From Dysidea avara (Eukaryota > Porifera > Demospongiae > Dictyoceratida > Dysideidae), in contig NC_089276.1 of NCBI RefSeq assembly GCF_963678975.1, forward strand, positions 22,241,059-22,305,058: DNA of 64,000 nucleotides. The letters run 5' to 3'. The notes under the pieces are model-generated. The model had not been told where the DNA came from. It did not search any database and saw nothing but the letters and a program-made list of their open reading frames with translations. Positions 50,421 through 61,019 of the stretch are shown here, in pieces. The position numbers and the translations under genes were made by a program. The first letter of the stretch is position 1. Every line of letters starts with the position of its first letter.

Positions 50421-53400
50421 TTATGAGACATCATCTTGTAGGAACTCTCTCATGTACTGATTGACCAGATCAGGACGATCTTGTTGTACCCAATGACTGC
50501 ACTTGGGAATGTGTCTGGTTGTCAACACATCACATCACTGTTGTTATGGTAAATAACTTACTTTACTATGAGGTTGGTTGCTACTGAATCGTGTTGGTCA
50601 GCCATTTCTTTAACAAGTGCACCATCTTCATCACCCTGCATGTAAAACATTACCATATGGATCTTTTGAAGAATATTTCATTTACATCTATTCACATGGC
50701 AGGTTTCATGCACTATCTTAATAACAGTTAGACGTCAAGAACCAGGGTTCTACGGGATTTAGAAAACTCGAAGGCCCTGGGCTGTAGCGCCTGAGCGCAG
50801 CGAGGGCGCTACTAAGGGCCTGAGGGTTTTCTACATCCCGTAGAACCCAGTGGTTCTTGACGTCTAACTTATTTAGACTACAACTCGTTATTGTACCTTG
50901 AGTTGACAGCTGCTTGTAAATAGGAAATGTATGGCTAATTACTAGAAACAAGCCCTCTACACCTCCCTACATGGCGGGACCTCAGCGTGGCTGTTGCTAC
51001 CCGTTTAAATGCCCATGCGTTGCCAATGTTACAGGCGCGTGCTATGTATCGAAGTACTGGACTCAGCGAGTGGACTACAACTCATTGTTGCTGTTTTTGT
51101 GCCTCGACAGCTGCTTGTAAGCAAGTAATGTAGTGTTGATTAGTACAAACAAGCCCATTACACCTCCCTATAATTCAGTACGGCTGTTACTAGCCATTTA
51201 AATGCCCATGCGTTGCCAATGTTACAGGCGCGTAATTATCGTGTTTCGTATCGCCTCAGAGCGTGGTCTCTATTGGACATGACCGTGGCTCTACGAGATT
51301 TAGAGACCACGTTTTTAGCCAATCAAATTTCAGTATCAAACTTGTTGTAGTCTAATAATGTGTAGAATAGCATTTATATACACAATATTGGTAAGTACAC
51401 ATCAACATACATGTTGTGTATAGCAACAGCATATACTATGTATGTACATTATGTGCCAGGGTTGAAACTGGGTCAGTACTGCTGATTCAGGTGAACCACT
51501 GATCCAGAGAGCAATCTGGATTTGACTTGGGCCGGTTGTGACCCAAATTTGAGGTGTGCAATAAGACTTGCATTTTGGGTGCTCTACTAGTGCAATAAGA
51601 CATTGTTGTAAACACACATATAGTATGATAACTATACAGGTAAACTTTACAATTGAAGATCAGTCAGTGGACATGGTTCCATGTGAGTTTACAGACAGCA
51701 AAACACATTTCCTACAAGTGCGTGTGGCTTCCTATATACTAACCCACCTTACTGATAAATTACTATGGCTCCATGTATGCTGACAGACAGTAACACATAA
51801 ACACAATTAGTGGGCGTGGCTCACTGAGCTTATGTAGCAGGACTTGAATGTGACATACTAATATAAATTATTTATTTCACATGTGATCCAATCCAGGTCA
51901 GATTCTGATATTCTATAAAGTGGGTCGGACCTGGACAAAATGTTACCCAGGTGATCCAACCTGGTTTCAACCTTGATATGTACTGTACACTATTGTTGAA
52001 GAAAATGAATGAATCAAACAAAACTTAGTGAAATGATTGGCGCTATAAATAACATAGTTATGATACTGTCAGTAGACGAATGGCTTCATTTTTTGCACTA
52101 TATCAAAGTAAGGACTCCTTCTACAATACATCCATGTCTCATGCATACACAGTTAAAGCACTGCCATGTATTTTGTATGCACAAGGAGGCATGTCAATAG
52201 GCTAATACAGCACAAAGTGAAGCTGAATGCTGCATTAGCCTCGAGACACCACCAAATGCTGTATTTTTCATACACGGGAGGTGCTTTAAGTGTTATGTTG
52301 TACTTCCTGGTCTTCTTGTTTGAAACATCTATCTCATGTGCTTGAACCACTTTAATTTTCAGTGATTGGACTATCAGTAAGTGTTTATGTAATCTAGTCA
52401 TAGAACCAACCAGTAGTATTAGTCTGGCAGCGATTTACAATGACATATTACCTGAGTGAGGTTGTTTTCATAATATTCCATATGCATAACTGTTCTGCAA
52501 AATTGTACTGTATTTGCATAAGTGTACTGTATTTGCCTAATTATCTGCATATTAACTGTACTGTATGAGTCATACAGTACAGTTATGTAGCTAATTGGTA
52601 ATGGACAATACAGTACGGAGCGGTACTTTGATCCTCCCACACAAACTATGATATATTTTATAAATACACTATAGTTAAGTAAGAGTTTAAGTCAGTGTCA
52701 AATAGCCAAATGAATAAATACACGTCCTCTTTGTCAAAATACATCTGTAAAGCTACATGTTAAATTTCACTGTAGGTCCTATATAATATGGTGAGCTACA
52801 CAAACAGTCTAAAGTCTTGGTTGAGATTGAATCTGGCCATACTAACTCCATGAAGTTGCATAAAGTGCTAATAATAGTAATATTGTAAGACCTCATAAGT
52901 CTGATGAGTTGATGAGAACATTATTGATTGTGGGCCACCATACATACTGTACATATTATGTAAAATATAACCTTCAAGTTTTATCAATGCAGAAATAAAA
53001 GACAACTCATAACGATCATCTTACCCATATCAGTAGAACAGGTTTCTCCACCTTGTCACTGCTACGACGAAATGCTCTTCCAGTGGACTTGAATGCATTA
53101 CGGTGATAATTAATAGCAGCAGTGAAAGCTCCTGGTTTAGAAAATGTGTACTTAAAAGCCTCCATCACTTCTTTGGAGAACCCTTCTTTGTTCCTTAATC
53201 CCTAAACAACAACAACAACAACATGAATACCAAAATAGCCAATCAGTTTTAAAATGAAGAACAAGGTGCATGATAACCAAATAACAGTATGCTGTGGTAA
53301 TAGCTGTCATGTGTTTGATGCCACTTAAATGGCACTTTTAAAGTTGCATGGCCATAAGTTGGTGGCTGTAGGATTTCCGTAACTGGCACATGTGTTTAGT

Positions 53401-56400
53401 TAATTAAGCAATAATGGCATTGATTTAGTGATTCAAAATCTTCCCATGATTTGCATTATGAGCATCACCTGTAGATAAATGCCAGAAAAATTCAGATTTT
53501 GATTGGTCATTTTTCACTATATTTATGAGTAAACACATTCCCAGAATTTCTGGAGCTGTTCATGTTATTAGTTGGTCAAGTTCACTTTATCATACAGTAC
53601 GATAGTACTGTATAGTAGGGACCACAAAGGTGTAGGTGTGGCCCATGAAAAAAACATCACCAAAAACCAGCCTTGCTTTTCCCAGACGATGGTGAGGCAG
53701 TATTGGTTAGGCAAAACTAAGCCCAAACAAGCCTTGAGATTGACCTGAAACGCTTTCAGCAAGTTGCTACGGAATTTAAAAATAAATTATTTAACAGAAT
53801 TTTCTAGTGACTAACTGACTGACTGATTAAGTAACTGACTGATGCCTTTAGACAAGTGTAACTCGATATCAGCTAAGGCTACTGGCTTGTCACTTTGGCC
53901 TGAGAGGTGCCTTTTGGCATACCACAGTACGTACAATGTATTCTTCATGGACTTACCAGTGTCCTCCTTTGTGTCCCATTCAGTTGATTTGGCGGTAGCA
54001 CACGATGGCTTCCCCTTGTAACGGAAAGTGTCCATATTTTCATAGTGGTTACTTTGATTGCAAAGGTGCTTTTCGAACAGTTCTTGATTTGTAATACTGT
54101 GTAACGGGTCTAACATAGCTGACAATGGAGCGTAATGCATGGATACTTCACTTTTCAGACGATGATCGATACAGCTGGGGCATGCGGCACCATTTCTTTG
54201 GCAGCATGCATGGGCTCACCAGTCATAATAATATATTACAAAAAGTTAACAAACAAGCACACAAAAAAATTTGGAATTTTCAACTAGAGTAGGGACCATA
54301 GCACATTGATACAAGGTGCTGAAACAAACTGGAGTAGTGCATGATATTATATCACAGTAAAACAATAAGAAGTGTTAAGTAGGGATATAACACTTCTTAT
54401 TGTTTTACTGTGATTTGATATCATGTGATGCTATCTACACAAGTATGTGACGCTAGACAGACCAGACCTATAATTTCTAATAGAAGGGGTGGACATGCCA
54501 GACTAGGATCCAACATTGTGCAGTAAAATACAATCTGTATATTGACATGATGATCCTTGTCAGGCCTTTTCCATTTGTAGTTCCCATTACCACTTTCCGT
54601 TCTTGTTCCGTTCCCATTTTATTGACTGCAAGTATATAGCATAAATGATGAAAGTTTGGTGACATACGTTTGATGAATCAGCATCCAAAGTACGTAGGTT
54701 GGCAGATGAAAGTTTGGTGAATATATCATGCAGTCAAAAAAAATAACTAATTGGTAAACAAAGTTCCTTCGATTCACTAAATTTGCCCAAACTTAAGTCA
54801 CACCAAACTAACAACATTTACGGTACATGCAATAATGCTAAGAGAGAAAATGTAAAAGGTATGTAGGCATACACACTACACAAAAAGAAAAAAGTTACAT
54901 GAAAAGGGCGTAAAGGGCAATGGCATACAGATCACTAATCTAAGAGTCTATCACACTTGTCACAAATCAAAGCTACATGATCTGAATATGTAAATCATTA
55001 CAGTTTATATCTAACTAAAGACACATGGTCTTGTATTAACATTTACTTACCATTGCTTTGGAAAAGAAGACTCTTTCCAACAACTTGTAGTCCCTGGCAC
55101 ACATCATAATCTCAGGAAGGTACGGTAGTTGGTAGACAAACATGTACTGTCAGACACATGACATAATGACAAAGTGATCCATAATAGTACTACACTGACT
55201 AACCCAAGAGTTCATGAATTGCTTCCAGTTTGAGGACACAGTCTTCATGTATATTCTATAACGAAACATAAGGAATTACTGTATGTACAGTGACTTCCCA
55301 TTACTATACAAAACTGACTTGTAATGTGGACAGTCCATCACAACAAAACGATCTACCAACTCAGGATGACTCTGAATTAGTGTCCTTTACAACAAGGTAA
55401 TCAAATGAAATTTGTAAATACATGATGGTCTTTACCAGGCCAGCATTCCTCCCCAATCATGAGCCACTAACACACAAGAACTATATCCTAGTGCTGGTAT
55501 TAGTTCTGCTATGTCTTGTGTTAGCATCTCCAACTGATAATCTTTCTTGTGAGGAGGCCTCTCTGTGTCTCCATAACCTCTGTGTAGACACAAATATGTG
55601 AGCTACTGTAAGCGGGAAATTCTGAGGGGAAAATTTTTCACATCTGTGGATTGGTTCCAATCTGCAAAATATTCCCCATTTGAAATATGCGGCTTGGTCG
55701 AAATGGCATTGTTTGTAACATATGAAGAAGCAACATTTCCTCCTCAAAAATTTGAATAATAGCCATTCGCAAAACATTTCCCCCTCAAAAATATCTCACT
55801 ATGCAGTATCACATTACTCAATCAGCAATACTTCAACATACGTACTGAGCTGTCTTGAAATTTCATAATATTCTGCAGCACACTTAAATACCAATACACC
55901 TAGGCCTGCTTCTATTTAAATCAGTTGTAAACAGGGTATTATACTTCTTGTTTCAATGTTTTTACTCAGCGTTCTAACAGTTCACGCTGTGTTATACAAT
56001 ACTAGCACGGAAACTGTACATGTGAGTAATTAGCCACATGGATAAGTCCACAGGATATAACCTTTTACAAGAGAAATGGTGGAACTAAAGGTACAGTACA
56101 TAAACATACATGAAAGTTTACATATAACAACGGATGGGAATTATTCTCAGTTATTTCTAAGTCTGAGATATTTTGTACAAGAACTCATTGGTAAAACACT
56201 CAATTCCTCTAATAAAGCAATCTTTTTTGTCATTCTGTCGATAGAATATTTAAATACTACTGACAGATATCCAACTGACCACTGTTAGTTTACTGCTAGT
56301 ACATGTTGATGATGTACCTAAAATACTGCGCATTTTATTACACACTCTACACACATGCACATGTACAGACACAGAGTTAGATAGACATCACACATGTACA

Positions 56401-58810
56401 TACACTCGCACATACACACAGACCACAATGTATCTAGCACTATAATAGGTACTTGTACACACCTTAAGTCAACAGCTACTGCATAATAATCCCTACCAAA
56501 TTCTGGTAGCTGGAATCTCCAAGAAAACCAAAACTAAAGTAAGCAACAACAATCATAATATGGAAATGTTGCTTTGTTAACACAGACCTCTGGGAATCCA
56601 TGTAAGAACAGCATTAGGGGTTTTCCCTCAGTACCATTAGCAACATAATGGAACTTGATACCATTGGCTGTAACATACTTGTGAGTACCATAAGATGGAT
56701 CTTGTAGAATTTCTGGTTGAACTATATATTAAAAAAAACAACAGGCAATTAATGACAGTATGATGATGAGAGACGTCTTATTGATTGTATTAGGACAATA
56801 TACAACACAAGTACAGGGGTCTAGACTCAGGGGTACCATTCCCTGATACCAACATGATGGTCAATACAGGAGTCCTGGCAAGATCCTGTATGGGCAGGAG
56901 ACAGCAATGTGAGCAGCCTGCTCAAATAGGGACCTTATAAATTTCTGCATCACTTGATTAGCATTAACCACTTGGGCAATTGTGTCTGGCATGAAATGGC
57001 CAATCTCGATGGAAATGAGATTAACAGATAAGCCAGAAAGCTGAAGGTCATATTGTAAACAGCTATATTGATCTTACTTCCGAGCTCTAGCAACCAAAAG
57101 ATGTTTGTGAGGATAGTTTTTAGTTCGAACAAAACAGATGGAATTAATTATGAAACCCTTCCTGTGCTTAAGTATAATAAGTACAAGAAGCTGGCCAAAT
57201 TATAAATATACCATATAAGTAAGAAGCAGCAGGTTTTTTCAGCTGGTTACCAGCTGAAAAAACTTTGTAGCAGCTGCCTGTGACAGGTCACAAGTTTCAT
57301 TAGTTGTAGTAAGCCCTGTTCTACAAATTAAACCATTGCAAGACCTGACCTTCACTTAAGACTTGGTGCTTATTTCAGCCCAGCTTTAATACGGTATACA
57401 GTAGGCCTAGCTGGCTATTATACAGTAGCATATTTTATATTAGAGGTTTGCAGTTTCTCAAAAAAAGTCTTGACCTGAAACCAACCTCATAATACCTTCA
57501 TGGCTGCTAGGCAGTTCGTATAATGCTTACACTAGTACTATGTAACAGGCTGAACATAGCTAAAAACAGAACTTTACTTTTTTTCAGTGATTTAATTATA
57601 GCATTTAAACCAAGAGTTAATAATAGTGGAGAGTGTGTCTAACACAATACAGAGCCTCTGCAAATGATTTTGTGTGATTCAAAGGGATTCTCTCAGACAT
57701 GCTAACAAGAGCACACTGGCAGTAAAAGGAAATATGATTGCACACTGGAAGAACAAAGAAATGTGATGATTAAAACAATCTTCACATATAGAATATACTA
57801 CAAATCACAAAGTTTTACAGAGGAATCCTTTTCAATCACACTAAATCATTTGTAGAGGCTCTGTATTGTGCTCTCCACTGTTATTAACTCTTCATTTAAA
57901 CGGATGTCAAAATCCAGTCAAAATTTTCAGTCAGCTACATGAAATCTTTTAGTTGACATTTGGTCAGTAACATCTCAAGCTAAATGCAAGAACACATGTT
58001 AACATTATTCAAAGGAAGTGGTTACTGAACCGAAAGTTTTTTTTTTGTTTTTTGCGGATAACACAAAATAAACTGACAGTCATCCATCTACATGAACCAG
58101 TTGTATGTTAGGTTGGTATGCTCCCAGTATTCGACTTTAGGGCACTCCCCTAGTAATTGCCTAGAATATTCAACTTTAGGGCACACTACAAGTAGTACGT
58201 ATTAGCATTAGGGTTAGGGTCGGGTTCAGCTTTGGCTTCTTCTTCATCTTTAAGTTACGTTCTTCTTACTATAGTACAGCTTACTTCTTGACTCACATTT
58301 TTTATAAGATAGAAAAGTAGGGGAGGTGGGTACAGCTAGCAGTGATAGCACACTGACCCAGCACACCAGTTGTTCCCCAGATAAGTTTTGCGGGGTTTTT
58401 TTCTCTCGTTTTAGTAACCCTTTTTTCTGTCAGTTCAATACCCAGTACAGTTTATTGCACTGACTGTCCACTACCTTGTTAACACGTAAATGACAGCATT
58501 TAGTCTATTATTTTTAATTTAGCCAACATTTTAGTATGTTGATGCTCCAAGCCACGCACATGCGATAACAAGCTGCAAAGGATTTGGGCGTTACATGCAA
58601 GTGACATAGTTCATATAAGGCTATAAGGCATCAGCTTGTTATTAGAATACATGATCAATCGTGACAATTATCGCGCTCACCGTCTCGTTTCTTCTGGTGA
58701 AAGAAGGTCAGAGGGTGCTTCACAAACTCCAAAATCGCCCGAAAGGTAGCACAAGAACCCCAAACGACGATCATAGAATAATACAATAATCCAAATAGTA
58801 GTCTGTTCAT
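50421..58810 (-). CDS. Epoxide hydrolase (EPHX4-like), intact copy 2
   Basis: A membrane-anchored alpha/beta-hydrolase of 345 residues predicted to hydrate epoxides. Exons in coding order: 58810-58681, 56721-56588, 56533-56463, 55579-55436, 55384-55319, 55255-55204, 55146-55051, 53201-53025, 50635-50562 and 50514-50421; all GT-AG and in phase. Residues 1-25 (MNRLLFGLLYYSMIVVWG) are the anchor. HGFPE at 84-88 is the oxyanion motif, Asp153 in AHDWGG the nucleophile, YQLPYLPE and NYHRN belong to the cap (Tyr263 a likely epoxide-activating residue), Asp294 in WGDED the acid and His322 in CSHWVQQD the base. Length and architecture match EPHX3/EPHX4. The last two exons are nearly identical in DNA to those of the 14,106-30,256 copy while middle exons differ more, suggesting gene conversion or recent exchange at the 3' end. 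Confidence 0.9.
50727..51357. mobile_element. Composite hairpin element with two tandem units, in hydrolase intron 8
   Basis: It begins with a hairpin (50,727-50,870): GTTAGACGTCAAGAACCA, GGTTCTACGGGAT and GGCCCT, then the same inverted. Two direct copies of a unit of about 190 bases follow (from 50,877 and 51,073), sharing GACTACAACTC, ACAGCTGCTTGTAA, ACACCTCCCTA and ATGCCCATGCGTTGCCAATG. A second small hairpin (GTGGTCTCT ... AGAGACCAC) and an inverted TAGACTACAAC close it at 51,354. It has no gene. Confidence 0.75.
52554..52584. repeat. Perfect 31-bp palindrome
   Basis: AACTGTACTGTATGA, a central G, then its exact complement. Imperfect arms (ATTATCTGCAT / ATGTAGCTAAT) extend it outward. 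It lies in intron 8 of the hydrolase. Confidence 0.9.
53592..54010. repeat. Dispersed repeat family with ACTG run, copy 3
   Basis: ACAGTACGATAGTACTGT start, CACCAAAAACCAGCCTTGC, AAGCCCAAACAAGCC, a short ACTG run at about 53,811-53,845, GTGCCTTTTGG. An open frame of 109 codons on the minus strand (53,811-54,140) overlaps the copy; I do not recognise it and the other copies do not share it. Intron 7 of the hydrolase. Confidence 0.6.
54351..54414. repeat. Perfect hairpin with 27-bp arms
   Basis: Arms from ATCACAGTAAAACAATAAGA to GTGTTA and their exact complement surround the loop AGTAGGGATA. A further pair, CATGATAT / ATATCATG, extends it. It lies in intron 7 of the hydrolase. The small size and perfect arms suggest a recent MITE or a structured RNA segment. 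Confidence 0.9.
55604..55808. mobile_element. 205-bp MITE in hydrolase intron 3
   Basis: TACTGTAAGCGGGAAATTCT and the inverted TACTGCATAGTGAGATATTT start at TA. The inner GAGGGGAAAA-type words link it to the TACCGTATAGC-type element at 11,943-12,134. It begins 24 bases upstream of the start of exon 4 of the hydrolase, in the intron. Confidence 0.65.
57600..57905. mobile_element. About 300-bp MITE in hydrolase intron 1
   Basis: The arms start GCATTTAAACCAAGAGTTAA and, inverted, TTTAAATGAAGAGTTAATAA, and continue through GTGGAGAG, ACAATACAGAGCCTCTGC and AATCACAC-like words for about 95 bases. No coding content. Confidence 0.8.
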
Positions 58811-59599
58811 GGTGTCCAAGATGGTGCAATCTTCCTCGCAGTCTCAATCGAGGTCTTAATTTCCTTAGCTCGTGACCGGATCTCAGTGTCTAAGGGGGAA
58901 ATCCCAGGTGAAGCGAAGTTTCTCTTTCCAAATGATGCACTAGTCTTACCAGTTCTCGTGCTGCTGATTCAAGCGTGCTGACTTTTACCTCAAGACTTCT
59001 TGCGGTATTAGAACAGATCTAGGGGAGGTCGAACCATATGGTCGAACCGAGTCGAACTGGTCGACTCTAGGGCACACTCTAATTTAAGCGCTACTTACGC
59101 TGTAATCATGATCAGCTGGGTATTATTGGTCACTTCTACAAGAGCTAAGAAAAAAACGGACAAACAAACAAAAGAAGCCTACTTGTGCACACTTGTAGTA
59201 ACTAGCTATACCGAGACTTGAGTAGAATGCATTCATAAACATAGCTGGCTATACTGAGATGGATAACCGAAAAGCCAGTTGGCACTGTGTGTCCGAGGAA
59301 TGTAGACAGTAGACCACAACTATCAAACACTGAACTATGTGCAAGAGATCAACTAACTATTTGCTACTGGATCACAGATATAAAAGTCATAAGGCACCAA
59401 GAATACAAAAGGTGTCTTACTCAATTGTAAAAGTATAGCTAGTATCTACCAATGGAGAATCTAAAACATTCTATGTGTGTTCTGATCTTGGGAAAATGTG
59501 CACTCATTTTGCCAAAATAATAATCAAAATTAATGTATTATACTTTAACTTCTGTCTATAATTCCCATTGTAGCTATGTCTGCAGATAAGAAGAAATCG
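58811..59599. promoter_or_regulatory. Upstream flank of hydrolase copy 2; no other gene
   Basis: The promoter should lie just above 58,810. A C/T-rich minus strand and CpG-containing words are present, but no specific box can be named. The word CTTTAGGGCAC and relatives (TCTAGGGCACAC) occur on both sides of exon 1 (near 58,137, 58,172 and 59,067). The rest is unassigned. Confidence 0.35.
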
Positions 59600-59830
59600 G
59601 ATGAAACAGGCACCAAAGCCAGTTTATTATAGCTTTGGGATATTTAAAACACAAAAAGAAGTGAAATCCATACAAAAAAAATGGTGCAGCCTTCAAAAGC
59701 CTGAGTGAAAAAATTGTGAAATCAAAGGTGGCAGACAAGAAAAGGCTGCAATTTATAACGGCTGTGTGCAGTGTGTGCATTATTAAATTTATCTTTGATT
59801 TCACAACTTTTTCACCCAGATTTTTGAAGT
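59600..59830. mobile_element. Degraded foldback element, family F1, third copy
   Basis: GGCACCAAAGCCAGTTTATTATAGC, in part, AAAAAGAAGTGAAATCC, AAGCCTGAGTGAAAAAATTG and AAATCAAAGGTGGCAGACAA match the copy at 44,265-44,600. The right arm is shortened to ATCTTTGATTTCACAACTT and TTTCACCCAG. Confidence 0.7.
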
Positions 59831-61019
59831 TTAGACTACCAATTAATCGTTTGTGCATTCATGCATACTGACCAGTGATGGGGTGGCAATACAAGATAGC
59901 ATTATGTAATGCACTTTCATTGAATATACAGAGTGTATCATGCAGATGTTGATACTCGTAGGATCACATGTACACTGCTTGCTCCTATATAGGCCTGTCA
60001 TTGTATTCACATAATGTAATTATAATGATGAGATACCTTTTATTTTTAGGTAGGTAGGTAGGTATATAGTTCAGTAGTATAACACTCCCATTTGGTGATA
60101 GCCTTGTAGCATAACATAATAATCATGTTAGAGATCTAACTAGAAGCCTCCTCATATGATTGGTGGCCAGCTACTGTATAATACTGTATACATGATGAAT
60201 GACACAGAGATTAGTCAGGATGTACACATTGTCTACTTCAGTTGCTGCTCTGTTTATAGATCCATTCATTATGTTGACGGCATACAGTAGATCCTTATAG
60301 TTGCATGGTGTACCATTGAGTTGTAGCTACGTGACACAGCAACTAGTAGATGTCTGTTCGTGGGTGTTGTGTATAACACTAGCTACTTTGGAGATAGCTA
60401 CTTCCTTGGTTCATTGCATTGCTGCTGACTTTAGTTTAGACCCTAGCTAACTAACGGTGATGATCTATGAAAAATAGAAGGCCCAACTGAAAACCGTGAG
60501 TTTAGAGCTACTGCTTGTGAGACCTTGAACTTGATAGTGAAATTGTGAGACTCACAGTAAATCTGTGAGGATTGGCAGGACTGCAATGGACACCATCAAA
60601 AACAGGCAATCTTTGTTAATCATTTCCCTCTAGTTTTGATTTAGTATTTCATGCTGTCTAGGTGCCAATCCTGACTTACTTCCCATAACTTCAAGATATA
60701 CAGTAAGTATGTAGTTACTTTAGGTTATAAATATATACAAGTGTAATTACTTACAGTACATTTATATTATTATGTTCTGGCTGTTGGCAGTTTCCCACAG
60801 ACCTATTAATGCAGACCCATTATATATTAAAAGTCCCTTTAAATTAGTTACTGCATATATAGGGTAAATGCATGAAAAATAAAATACACAAATTACAATA
60901 TCTAAACAGTTCAATTGCTTTCTAATACATGTTAATGCAGAAGCAATAATAAACAGCACTCTAAATAAAACTATGTGCATAAACTTTTATACTAAACATC
61001 ATAACATGCAAACAACGAA
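59831..61019. other. No gene recognised
   Basis: AT-rich sequence downstream of the sacsin-like frame. A short (TAGG)n run lies at 60,050-60,063. The frame on the minus strand at 60,762-60,980 has no recognisable feature. Confidence 0.4.

Noticed and set aside
53811-54140. 109-codon minus-strand frame as a gene
   Set aside because: It overlaps a dispersed repeat whose other copies do not share the frame, and it lies within an intron of a gene on the same strand. It remains possible but unsupported.
58205-58220. Telomere-like TTAGGGTTAGGG
   Set aside because: Only about two units; not enough for an interstitial telomere.
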